DNA from: SLRI01 sp964528705 | Lineage (GTDB): Bacteria; Pseudomonadota; Alphaproteobacteria; Geminicoccales; Geminicoccaceae | Reading direction: 5' to 3' | DNA length: 11,815 nucleotides | Assembly (NCBI GenBank): GCA_964528705.1 | Contig: CAZGUW010000147.1 | Coordinates: 1 to 11,815, forward strand | Shown here: piece by piece, positions 5,199 through 11,815 of the stretch | How the letters are laid out: every line of letters begins with the position of its first letter | How positions within the stretch are numbered: position 1 is the first letter of the stretch | The notes under the pieces: model-generated | Seen by the model: only the letters and a program-made list of their open reading frames with translations | Told to the model about the DNA's origin: nothing | Databases searched by the model: none | Position numbers and translations under genes: made by a program

Positions 5199-6410
5199 AT
5201 GAGCATGACCGACGTCTATCGCACGCTCACCGCCCGGCAGCTGCGGACCTGGAGCGAGGACGAGAGCCGGGTCATGCGGCTGCGCACCAACCGCGACCTC
5301 CTGCCGTCCGGGCACCTGGCGGCACGGGTGCCGGTGCTGGTCGAGTGGCGGGCGAGCCGGCTCGACGGCCAGGCGCCCTTCCTCCTCCTGCGCAACGTCA
5401 ATTACGGCGGCAGCCCGCTCGAGCGGACGACGATCCTGCGCAATGTCCGCATGCCGCTCGACGGCCTCGCCTATGTCGAGTTCACCATGGTGCCGCTCGG
5501 CCCGGGCGGCGGCCGGGGGCCGGTGCAGCACGGCCATCTGCGCTTCGTCTTCAGGCCGGACCGTCGGCCGGTGATGCTGGACCTCGACGATTCGCCGGTC
5601 GGCGCCGATGCCCGGCTCGACGACCTGGTGCTGAGCTGGGAGCCCTGGCGGTTCCGCGACGACCGGTTCAGCTTCGTCAAGGCGCTCGGCGACGACTTCG
5701 ATCTCTGCCTCAGGGCCTACGCCGGGGCGCAGCGTTATCTCGAGGACATCCTCGAGGGGTATGAATGGCTCAGCTACCGGCTCCGCCTGCCGGGCGGCGG
5801 CGAGGGGAGCAGGGAGCTGCTCCTGGCGGCGCTGGCCATGGGCGACGGCGCCGCGCGCCACACCCTGGCGCGGCTCCTCGACGAGGCCGCGGCGGACTGG
5901 CTCGGCGAGGCGCCGGCGGGTGAGGGGGCGGCAGCGGACGAGGGGGCCGGGCGGAGCGAGGACCTGGCGGCCTTGCGCCGGCGGATCGAGCCCGGGCAGC
6001 TGACGTTCGATGCCCCCGAGCTGGCGCCGGAGGAGCTGACCTACCAGACGCTGGTCCGCTCATGTGCCTCGCTTGCCCGCTACACGGTCTTCCTGACAGC
6101 ACGGCGGCTGGCCGACCGCGGGCTGACCGACGGTGTCGATCCGGCGAAGCTGCCGGAGCCGGCGCTCGGCGTCACCGAGCCCTGGATGCAGGCGGTCCCG
6201 AAGAGCGACCTGCGCGGCCTCTTCATGCGTGCACCGAGCGCGCTGCGCTACCTCATGCGCAATCCGGGCGTCCTGCCGAACCGGATCCCGCGCGAGCTCG
6301 ACGCGGCCGGCCTGCTCGTGCGCAAGGGCGGCAAGCCATGGCTGCTCAGGTACGGGAGAAAGGGGCTCCGGCCCTACAGCTCGCAGGGTGCGAGGCATTT
6401 CGAGCCGTAG
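5199..6410 (+). CDS. Cytoplasmic protein of unknown function, 403 residues
   Basis: I do not recognise this family. There is no signal peptide or membrane segment. Residues 1-130 look beta-rich with aromatic and charged alternation (VPVLVEW, FLLLRNVNYGG, AYVEFTMVPLGPGG, GHLRFVFRP, VMLDLDDSPVG). Residues 135-235 look helical (LSWEPWRFRDDRFSFVKALGDDF, YAGAQRYLEDILEGYEWLSYRL). Residues 236-255 are a low-complexity acidic Gly/Ala/Glu linker. Residues 256-403 are helical then basic (WLLRYGRKGLRPYSS). The frame has the strong GC-third-position bias of its neighbours and is preferred over the long antisense frame. ATG 5199 and ATG 5205 are both possible starts; neither has a clear Shine-Dalgarno. 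It follows the exported Lon-like protease by 87 bases and converges on the SYLF gene, with 30 bases between stops. Confidence 0.75.
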   Translation: MSMTDVYRTLTARQLRTWSEDESRVMRLRTNRDLLPSGHLAARVPVLVEWRASRLDGQAPFLLLRNVNYGGSPLERTTILRNVRMPLDGLAYVEFTMVPLGPGGGRGPVQHGHLRFVFRPDRRPVMLDLDDSPVGADARLDDLVLSWEPWRFRDDRFSFVKALGDDFDLCLRAYAGAQRYLEDILEGYEWLSYRLRLPGGGEGSRELLLAALAMGDGAARHTLARLLDEAAADWLGEAPAGEGAAADEGAGRSEDLAALRRRIEPGQLTFDAPELAPEELTYQTLVRSCASLARYTVFLTARRLADRGLTDGVDPAKLPEPALGVTEPWMQAVPKSDLRGLFMRAPSALRYLMRNPGVLPNRIPRELDAAGLLVRKGGKPWLLRYGRKGLRPYSSQGARHFEP

Positions 6411-6424
6411 ATCCGGCCGCGAGG

Positions 6425-6436
6425 GGGGTATACCCC
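6425..6436. repeat. 12-bp perfect palindrome between convergent stops
   Basis: GGGGTATACCCC sits in the 30-base gap between the stops of the 403-residue orphan (6410) and the SYLF gene (6441). As RNA it gives only a 4-bp GC stem with a TATA loop, so it is a weak candidate bidirectional terminator at best. Confidence 0.3.
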
Positions 6437-6440
6437 GACT

Positions 6441-7133
6441 TCAGAACCTCGCCAGCGCCTCACGCAGGCCCTGAGCACCCGGTCGCAGGGCCAGCTCGCC
6501 GCGGAGGATCTGCCCGGCCGAGACGCCGGCGCCGTAATAGGCCTCGTTCCACTCCGTCCGCTCAAGCACGGCGGAGCCATCGGCCGCGAGGCCGCCATAG
6601 AGGCCGCGGCTGCGCGAGAAGACATAGATGTCCTCGCCGAAGCGGACAGTGGTGGCGGCACCCACACCGGCACCGATCCGGCCGACGGCCATACTGGCGT
6701 CGACGCCGAGCTTGAACTGCGAGGTCAGGAGCTTGTCGACGGCGGTGGCGTTCATCAGCGTGAAGATCACGTCGGACGACTTGCCGCCGAGCTGCAGGCC
6801 GAGGCTGCCGCCATAGAGCTCGTAGAAGGCGGGATCGCTCCAGGCACCGGTCGTGCGGTTGCGGGCGAGCAGCACGCCGACCCCGTGCTCGAGCCCGACG
6901 ATCAGGCCGGCCTGCAGCATGTCCGGCACGATCAGCACGGCATAGGCGTTCTGCACGTAGATCGGGACGTTCTCGAAGTTCGGGTCGGTCTGGAACTCCT
7001 CGACGACGAGCCGCGCCCGGTCGATCAGGATCTGCTGGTCGCTCTCCTGCGCGATACCCGACCAGGGCGCCAGGACACCGGCTAGGCCCGCTGCCGTCCC
7101 GACGATCGCCGCACGTCGACTGTACTTGGCCAC
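6441..7133 (-). CDS. Exported SYLF/Ysc84-domain lipid-binding protein
   Basis: Protein of 230 residues with an N-terminal export signal, MAKYSRRAAIVGTAAGLAG, and a probable cleavage at IAQ|ES near residue 29. The paired arginines SRR before the hydrophobic core hint at Tat export, although Sec is also possible. The rest is one SYLF (Ysc84, PF04366-type) domain: RARLVVEEFQTDPNF, then AVLIVPDMLQAGLIVGLEHGVGVLLAR, then DPAFYELYGGSLGLQLGGKSSDVIFTLMN, KLGVDASMAVGRIGAG and IYVFSRSRGLYGG. Family members bind phosphoinositides or other lipids; bacterial ones are periplasmic and of unclear role. The length is typical for bacterial members. The start is GTG at 7133 with only a weak GGA-containing site before it, so a slightly different start is possible. 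It is divergent from the PEP carboxylase homologue across a 366-base gap. Confidence 0.9.
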   Translation of the reverse strand: MAKYSRRAAIVGTAAGLAGVLAPWSGIAQESDQQILIDRARLVVEEFQTDPNFENVPIYVQNAYAVLIVPDMLQAGLIVGLEHGVGVLLARNRTTGAWSDPAFYELYGGSLGLQLGGKSSDVIFTLMNATAVDKLLTSQFKLGVDASMAVGRIGAGVGAATTVRFGEDIYVFSRSRGLYGGLAADGSAVLERTEWNEAYYGAGVSAGQILRGELALRPGAQGLREALARF

Positions 7134-7499
7134 TGCAATCCAACTCGCGGAAGAACCATGAATTCCCGGTGCGCGCCCTCAAACACGGCCCATCACCTGG
7201 GTGCAGCCGGCAATCTATCGCGGATCGAACGGCAGCCCCAAGCCCCGCCCGGCCGGTCGCTGTCGTCTCCCCGACGACTGTGACCGGGGGACAACGAGGC
7301 GATTCCGCCCGGCCCGCGATCGTGCGGTGGCCGGCGGTGGCGACCCGGCCGTGATCAAACCTTGGGCAGAAGGGGTGCCATGGACATTCTTGTTGCATTG
7401 CAGCATGCTCGCAGGCGGGGCTTTCCGTGACGGCCTGCGCATGGCAGGCTTCTTGCTTCGTTACGGGTTCGGCAGGGTTGCGGGGAAACGGGGAACAGG
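7134..7499. other. Divergent intergenic region between the SYLF gene and the PEP carboxylase homologue
   Basis: No convincing gene is seen. It holds a long nested inverted repeat at 7253-7287 and, close to the plus-strand gene, overlapping GCAGGC/GCCTGC/GCAGGC segments at 7410-7449 that allow two alternative hairpins. A poor promoter-like pair TTGGGC (7362-7367) / CATTCT (7385-7390), 17 bases apart, could serve the plus-strand gene. I found no convincing promoter for the SYLF gene. Confidence 0.5.
7253..7287. repeat. 35-bp nested inverted repeat (15-base arms, 13 matched)
   Basis: The left arm CCGGTCGCTGTCGTC (7253-7267) and the reverse complement of the right arm (7273-7287) agree at 13 of 15 positions, around the loop TCCCC. 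The outer six and inner six pairs are perfect. There is no T run on either side, so it is not a typical terminator. It lies midway between two divergent genes and fits a dyad operator or a stable leader hairpin. Confidence 0.65.
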
Positions 7500-10463
7500 A
7501 TGAGCGAGACGGCGCGGATCATGCCCATGGCAGGGCCGAAGGCGGGCGGCATCGACGCCAGGATCGCCCAGTGGGCGGAGCGCCTCGAGACCCACCGGCA
7601 GCGGGTCGAGGTCGACCCGTCCGCCAACCCGATCGAGCTCCTGGCCGGCGAGCTTCGGGCCGAGCTGCAGTCGGGCGCCATCGACCGCCAGCTCCTCGGC
7701 CAGCTCGTGCAGCGGCTGATCGCCCAGGCCTTCGCCGCTCGCGCCCGGCGGATCGACGACTATCTCGGCGAGACCGATCCGGCGCAGAACCGCGCCCGCC
7801 TGCAGGAGATGATCGAGAAGCTGGTGCGCGACCCGGCCGGCGAGCTCCTGCCGGTCGCCCGGCTGCAGGAGCGGCTCGGCCGCCGGCTCTACGGGCTGGT
7901 GCTGACGGCGCACCCGACCTTCAGCCTCGCCTTGCCGCTGCAGCGCGACCTCATCCGCCTCGCCATCGGCCGGGCGGAGGACGGCGAGGCGCTCGACGAC
8001 AAGGCGCGGGCGGAGCTCCTCGAGCGCGTCGAGCGCGCCAATCACCGCCCCGAGCCGGGGCTCGACCTCGATGCCGAGCACGCCCAGTCGGTCGAGGTGA
8101 TCCACAATTTGCGCAAGGCGCTGCGCACGGTCTACGGCGTCGTCTTCGATGTCGTCCACGCCAACTACCCCGAGAGCTGGCAGGAGGTCACACCCTGCCT
8201 GATCAGCCTCGCGAGCTGGGTCGGCTACGACACGGACGGCCGTTCCGACATCACCTGGGCCACCACCTACGCCAAGCGGGTGCGGCTGCAGATCGACCAG
8301 TTCGAGCACGTGGTCAGGCGGATCGCCGGCCTGCAGCAGGCCGGTGGCGGCGGTGGCGCGGCGGCCGTGCTCGAGCTGATCACGGCGCGCCTTGCCCTCG
8401 CCGACAAGGAGCTGCGCGACGAGCTCAGGGTGCTCGACGGGTTCGACCAGAAGGACCCGGCGGCGCTCGAGCGGCTCGCCGAGATGTCCCGCGAGATGCA
8501 CCGCATGGCCTCGAGCCGGCTGACCGACGCCCGCCAGCTCCAGGCGCTGCTCGACCGGGCGCTCCAGGCGGCCGAGGATCCGGCGACGCGCCGCGAGCTC
8601 TGGGTGCTGCGCGCCGAGATCGCGACCCAGGGCCTTACCGCTGCCCGGACCCATGTGCGCATCAACGCCGTCCAGCTGCACAACGCCATCCGCAAGTCCA
8701 TCGACATGGACCACGCGGCGGACGATCCGGTCTTCCGGCTGAGCTACCAGAACGCCGTGGTCGAGATGATCGACGCGGCCGTGCCGGAGACCGTGAACTT
8801 CGGCTCGGTCGCCGCCGAGAAGACGACGGCGCGCCGCGTCTTCATGCTGCTCGCGCAGATGCTGAAGCATCTGGATGCCAGCGAGCCGATCCGTTTCCTC
8901 ATCGCCGAGTGCGAGACGCCCTTCACCCTGCTGACCGCGCTCTACTTCGCCAAGCGGTTCGGGGTCGACCGGCATATCGACATCTCGCCGCTCTTCGAGA
9001 CCATCAAGGCGCTCGATCGCGGCATCGAGGTGCTCGAGGGGGCGCTCGAGGTGCCCGCCTACCGGGAATATCTGCGCGGCCGCGGGCGGATGTGCATCCA
9101 GACCGGCTTCTCCGACGCCGGCCGCTATCTCGGGCAGATCGCCGCCTCCTTCGCCATCGAGCGGCTGCGCCTCAGCCTTGCCGACCTGCTGACGCGGCAC
9201 GGTCTCGCCGATATCGAGCTCGTGGTCTTCGACACGCATGGCGAGAGCATCGGCCGCGGCGCCCATCCCGACAGCCTGCGCGACCGCTTCCTCTACTACG
9301 ACACGCCCGAATGCCGGCGTCAGCTCGAGGCCGCGGGCATCAGGCTGACCGAGGAGAGCAGCTTCCAGGGCGGCGACGGCTACCTCTTCTTCCTGCACGA
9401 GCACGGCGCGCTGGCGGTGCTCACCCGCATGCTGGAGCACTGCGTCGAGCCCGCCGCCGAGGAGACGGACCCGTTCTACGCCGAGTCCGCCTACACGGAC
9501 GAGTTCTTCGCGGCGATCCGCCAGTTCAACGCGCGGATCATCGACGATCCCTGCTACGCCACCCTGCTCGGCGCCTTCGGCACCAACATGCTCTATCCGA
9601 CCGGCTCGCGCGCGCTTAAGCGCCAGCACGACCGGGGCAGTGCCGCGGCGTCGCTCGAGCATCCCTCGCAGCTGCGCGCCATCCCGCACAACGCGATCCT
9701 GCAGCAGCTCGGCATCCTCGCCAACACGATCGGCGGCGTCGGCCAGGCCGTCGACAAGGACCCGCAGATATTCCAGCGGCTGTACCGCGAGAGTGCACGG
9801 TTCCGGCGGCTGATGACGATGGTCGAGCACGCCTTCAAGTTCACCGACCCCGACGTGGTCGTGGCCTATCTCGACCTCTTCAGCCCGGGCGACTGGCTGC
9901 GCCTCGCCCAGCTCGAGAACGACCCGGTGCGCGAGGAGACGCTCCGCCAGGTTTCGGGCGTGGTCGAGCGCATGGCGCTGCACGACCGGCTCGGCCGCGT
10001 CAGCCGCACCCTGATCCGCGACTATATCGACCTCGCCCGGGCGCTGCGCGAGCACCGGCGGCTGACCCGCGACGCCGGGGCCGAGCCGATCGTCGTCGAC
10101 CTCGAGACGCGCAACAACCTGAACTCGCTGCACGCGCTCCGCATCGCGGTGATCCAGGCGCTGATGCAGGCGGCCGTCCACGTCCCGGATTTCAGCGACC
10201 GCCACAACACGACGCATGACGAGGTGATCATCCGGCTGATGCGGCTCGAGGTGGAGCCGGCGCTCGAGCTCCTCACCGAGGTCTTCCCGCTGACCGACGA
10301 GCCGCGCCGCCTCGATTTCGGCGAGCCGGCCTCCTATCGGGACACGGAGAGCCACTCCTATGCCCAGGAGCACGAGTTGATCTTCCGCCCGATCGCCGCC
10401 TATTACGACGTCATCCGCCGCATCGGCAGCGGCGTGCTGCACCATATCGGCGCCATCGGCTGA
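7500..10463 (+). CDS. Phosphoenolpyruvate carboxylase-family protein with altered active site
   Basis: Protein of 987 residues, homologous over its full length to PEP carboxylase, which makes oxaloacetate from PEP and bicarbonate. Conserved landmarks are VLTAHPT with His138, SWVGYDTDG (239-247), LIAECETPFTLLTALYFAKRFGV leading to PLFET with Glu500, GFSD with Asp539 (these two align with the metal ligands), SIGRG (583-587), TGSRALKR (701-708) and LRAIP (725-729). Usual essential residues are missing: FHGRGGSIGRGG reads FDTHGESIGRGA, losing the loop arginine; SDSAKDAG reads SDAGRYLG, losing the lysine; GGDRDGNP reads GYDTDGRS; the C-terminus ends IGAIG instead of NTG. It may be inactive as a carboxylase or have another activity. 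ATG 7500 follows GGGGAAC. A 100-residue orphan lies 32 bases downstream, probably in the same transcript. Confidence 0.85.
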   Translation: MSETARIMPMAGPKAGGIDARIAQWAERLETHRQRVEVDPSANPIELLAGELRAELQSGAIDRQLLGQLVQRLIAQAFAARARRIDDYLGETDPAQNRARLQEMIEKLVRDPAGELLPVARLQERLGRRLYGLVLTAHPTFSLALPLQRDLIRLAIGRAEDGEALDDKARAELLERVERANHRPEPGLDLDAEHAQSVEVIHNLRKALRTVYGVVFDVVHANYPESWQEVTPCLISLASWVGYDTDGRSDITWATTYAKRVRLQIDQFEHVVRRIAGLQQAGGGGGAAAVLELITARLALADKELRDELRVLDGFDQKDPAALERLAEMSREMHRMASSRLTDARQLQALLDRALQAAEDPATRRELWVLRAEIATQGLTAARTHVRINAVQLHNAIRKSIDMDHAADDPVFRLSYQNAVVEMIDAAVPETVNFGSVAAEKTTARRVFMLLAQMLKHLDASEPIRFLIAECETPFTLLTALYFAKRFGVDRHIDISPLFETIKALDRGIEVLEGALEVPAYREYLRGRGRMCIQTGFSDAGRYLGQIAASFAIERLRLSLADLLTRHGLADIELVVFDTHGESIGRGAHPDSLRDRFLYYDTPECRRQLEAAGIRLTEESSFQGGDGYLFFLHEHGALAVLTRMLEHCVEPAAEETDPFYAESAYTDEFFAAIRQFNARIIDDPCYATLLGAFGTNMLYPTGSRALKRQHDRGSAAASLEHPSQLRAIPHNAILQQLGILANTIGGVGQAVDKDPQIFQRLYRESARFRRLMTMVEHAFKFTDPDVVVAYLDLFSPGDWLRLAQLENDPVREETLRQVSGVVERMALHDRLGRVSRTLIRDYIDLARALREHRRLTRDAGAEPIVVDLETRNNLNSLHALRIAVIQALMQAAVHVPDFSDRHNTTHDEVIIRLMRLEVEPALELLTEVFPLTDEPRRLDFGEPASYRDTESHSYAQEHELIFRPIAAYYDVIRRIGSGVLHHIGAIG

Positions 10464-10495
10464 CGGCCGCGGGCGACCGGAGAGGAGACAGGCCC

Positions 10496-10798
10496 ATGCC
10501 CCCGCAGCAGCTCGGTCCCGGCGCCGGCGTCCACGTCCCGGCGACGACGACCCGGCTGGCGCTTTACCCGGCGCCGCCGCCCACCGCCGGCATCATCCCG
10601 CGCGACGCCGAGCTTCGGGTCACGAAGGGGACCGGCAACCAGGGCGCGCCCGAGCACAAGTCGACGATCACCGTGCCGGGCACGGCCACCCAGGCGCACC
10701 CCGTCGTCCTCGATGTCCAGGGCCCGATCAATGTCGGGCGGATCCTGCGCATCAAGAACACGGACACGCACCAGACGCTGATGGTCGACGCCAGCTAG
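10496..10798 (+). CDS. Small protein of unknown function downstream of the PEP carboxylase homologue
   Basis: A 100-residue protein I do not recognise. The first 35 residues are Pro/Ala/Gly-rich and probably flexible (LGPGAGVHVPATTT, LYPAPPPTAG). The remainder is beta-like and polar (AELRVTKGTGNQ, KSTITVPGTATQAHPVVLDVQGPINVGRILRIKNTDTHQTLMVDAS). It has no signal peptide, membrane segment or cysteine. The start ATG has a good GAGAGGAGA site about 8 bases upstream. It begins 32 bases after the PEP carboxylase-family stop on the same strand, so it is likely in the same operon. The opposite strand is also open, but that reading is Arg-rich and lacks a ribosome-binding site. The gap to the convergent gene is 37 bases. 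Confidence 0.6.
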   Translation: MPPQQLGPGAGVHVPATTTRLALYPAPPPTAGIIPRDAELRVTKGTGNQGAPEHKSTITVPGTATQAHPVVLDVQGPINVGRILRIKNTDTHQTLMVDAS

Positions 10799-10835
10799 GG
10801 CAGGGCGCGTCCACGGCGTCGCCGGCGGCGTGTCT

Positions 10836-11282
10836 TCACGGCCCGTCGGGGCGGGCCAGGCGGTCGACGAGACGGCGGCGGATATGGCCCATCGCCCGGC
10901 CGGCCGAGCGGCGCCGGAACCGCTCGATGCCTTCCGGTGCCCGCACGATCACCGCGTGGTCGCCGCCGACCGGCAGGATCTGGAAGCGGATGCGCCGGCC
11001 GGTGAAGTCGACGACCACGGTCTCGGCATCCGCCTGCGCCGCCACGGCGGCGGTCATCCGCCGCGCGAGGGAGGCCGGGTCGACGCTGACCTCCATGATC
11101 CCGAGTCCGAGGGCGGGGTCGCCGAGCTCGCCGTCGCCGAGTTCGTCCAGCTCGGCGGTCTCCGGCTCGAAGGCGCTGCGGGCGACGAGCTGCCCGCCGT
11201 CGCTCACCATCGCCTCGATATGGTCGCCGAGATCGTGCCGTGGTGCCACCCACTGGACACGGCACGCGGTCCGTTCACGCAT
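10836..11282 (-). CDS. Protein of unknown function, 148 residues
   Basis: Not a family I recognise. The N-terminus (CRVQWVAPRHDLGDHIEAMVSDGG) and middle are mixed and acidic (ETAELDELGDGELGDPALGLGIMEVSVDP). The C-terminal half has a helix (SLARRMTAAVAAQADA), two strands (ETVVVDFTGRRIRFQIL and DHAVIVRAP) and a strongly basic helical end (RFRRRSAGRAMGHIRRRLVDRLARP) that could contact nucleic acid or acidic surfaces. No export signal. ATG 11282 is preceded on the minus strand by a GGGGGCGAG stretch. The plus-strand frame over the same bases reads as an Asp/His/Gly-rich antisense pattern and was not preferred. It follows the transaldolase gene in the same direction across 138 bases that hold a dyad and AT-rich sequence, so it probably has its own promoter. 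Confidence 0.6.
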   Translation of the reverse strand: MRERTACRVQWVAPRHDLGDHIEAMVSDGGQLVARSAFEPETAELDELGDGELGDPALGLGIMEVSVDPASLARRMTAAVAAQADAETVVVDFTGRRIRFQILPVGGDHAVIVRAPEGIERFRRRSAGRAMGHIRRRLVDRLARPDGP

Positions 11283-11354
11283 ACTCGCCCCCGCTTCTCT
11301 GCCGCCGGGTCATGCGCCCGGTCGGCACCAGCACAAGGTGCGACTCTTATCACA

Positions 11355-11375
11355 CGATCAACTAAAAGGTGATCG
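11355..11375. repeat. 21-bp dyad in the promoter region of the 148-residue orphan
   Basis: CGATCA (11355-11360) and TGATCG (11370-11375) form a perfect inverted repeat around the 9-base spacer ACTAAAAGG, in the only AT-rich part of the gap between the transaldolase stop (11421) and the start at 11282. Position and spacing fit a dimeric repressor site near the minus-strand promoter. No convincing -35/-10 pair could be fixed. Confidence 0.35.
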
Positions 11376-11420
11376 AAAAGCGACAGAAGTTCTACTAGTG
11401 CGGCACGAGAGCCGGCGCGG

Positions 11421-11815
11421 TCAGACGATGCGCTGGCCGGTCGCTTCCCAGTCGGCGAGAAAGGCGGCGAGGCCCTTGTCGGTGAGCGGGTGCTGGACGA
11501 GCTGCCGCAGCACCGCCGGCGGCAGGGTCGCCACGTCGGCGCCCATCTTGGCCGACTCGATCACGTGGACGGGGGAGCGCACGGAGGCGACCAGGACCTC
11601 GGTCGTGATCGTCTCGTACTGGCTGTAGATCTGGCAGATGTCGGCGATCAGCCCGAGCCCTTCCTGACCGATATCGTCGAGCCGGCCGACGAAGGGCGAG
11701 ATGAAGGCCGCCCCCGCCTTGGCGGCGAGCAGCGCCTGGGCGGCACTGAAGCAGAGCGTGACATTGACCTTCACGCCGTCCTCGGAGAGGCGCCTGGTTG
11801 CCTTCAGCCCGTCCC
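11421..11815 (-). CDS. Transaldolase / fructose-6-phosphate aldolase (TalC/FSA type), C-terminal part
   Basis: The frame is open to the right edge, so the N-terminal part (about 85-90 of some 217 residues) lies outside. The visible 130 residues start at DGLKATRRLSEDG and include VNVTLCFSAAQALLAAKAGA, FISPFVGRLDDIG, a helix with QYETITTEVLVASVRSPVHV, GADVATLPPAVLRQLVQHPLTDKGLAAFLADW. These are hallmark segments of the small, decameric class of transaldolases. The family transfers dihydroxyacetone units in the pentose phosphate pathway or cleaves fructose 6-phosphate through a Schiff-base lysine. By alignment with E. coli FSA that lysine falls about six residues beyond the edge, so activity cannot be judged, and transaldolase versus aldolase cannot be decided. 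The TGA stop at 11421-11423 gives the usual family C-terminus. Cytoplasmic. Confidence 0.93.
   Translation of the reverse strand, partial: DGLKATRRLSEDGVKVNVTLCFSAAQALLAAKAGAAFISPFVGRLDDIGQEGLGLIADICQIYSQYETITTEVLVASVRSPVHVIESAKMGADVATLPPAVLRQLVQHPLTDKGLAAFLADWEATGQRIV

Noticed and set aside
2856..5861. A 1001-codon open frame on the minus strand opposite the Lon-like protease and the 403-residue orphan
   Set aside because: Its product is the Arg/His/Glu/Val-rich pattern typical of antisense frames in GC-rich genes. It shows no domain, while the plus strand carries a clear S16 protease with a ribosome-binding site.
7427..9619. A 730-codon plus-strand frame overlapping the PEP carboxylase homologue
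   Set aside because: Arg/Pro/Ala-rich out-of-frame reading of the same gene, with no motif.
7461..10445. A 994-codon open frame on the minus strand opposite the PEP carboxylase homologue
   Set aside because: Same antisense pattern. The plus-strand frame has clear PEPC family homology over its full length.
10830..11372. 180-codon plus-strand frame opposite the 148-residue orphan
   Set aside because: Asp/His/Gly/Arg-rich antisense character and no ribosome-binding site. It runs across the AT-rich intergenic dyad, where coding is unlikely.

Overview
The window is GC-rich (about 70% by eye) bacterial chromosome. The mix of genes (NAD-dependent ligA, a ribosome-hibernation/cold-shock fusion, a PEP carboxylase-like protein, a SYLF-domain protein and a TalC/FSA-type transaldolase), together with promoter-like boxes of the TTGCCG / CTAAGCT kind, suggests an alphaproteobacterium. 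A Rhodospirillales- or Geminicoccus-like lineage is my guess, not a demonstrated placement. No tRNA, rRNA, CRISPR array, phage or insertion sequence was recognised. All calls are from reading the sequence; no database search was run.

Left part (1-2506). The 3' two-fifths of ligA runs in from the left edge and overlaps by 4 bases a small membrane protein of PGPGW type. Convergent to these, on the minus strand, are a small secreted orphan protein and, downstream of it, a winged-helix DNA-binding protein of the HVO_A0114/COG4190 type. A 640-base gene-free stretch follows (1868-2506). It holds divergent promoter-like boxes, several small hairpins and a perfect 11-bp intrinsic terminator at 2306-2341. 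It may encode a roughly 370-nt RNA, or be a long leader for the next gene.

Middle (2507-6410, plus strand). First comes a 189-residue fusion of an HPF/RaiA ribosome-hibernation domain with a cold-shock domain. Next is a 643-residue exported protein carrying a complete Lon-type (S16) Ser-Lys protease domain, no AAA+ ATPase, and a C-terminal region of about 410 residues that I do not recognise. Then comes a 403-residue cytoplasmic orphan. Convergent to it is an exported SYLF/Ysc84-domain protein (6441-7133, minus).

Right part (7134-11815). A 366-base divergent intergenic region with a strong 35-bp nested inverted repeat leads to a 987-residue PEP carboxylase-family protein. That protein keeps His138 and the probable metal ligands but has lost the HGRGG arginine loop, the SDSAKDAG lysine and the C-terminal NTG. 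A 100-residue orphan follows it in a likely operon. A 148-residue orphan and the C-terminal part of a small transaldolase lie on the minus strand to the right edge.

The window is mostly ordinary chromosome. The items most worth following are the ATPase-less exported Lon-like protease and its orphan neighbour, the active-site-eroded PEP carboxylase homologue, and the structured gene-free region in front of the hibernation/cold-shock fusion.
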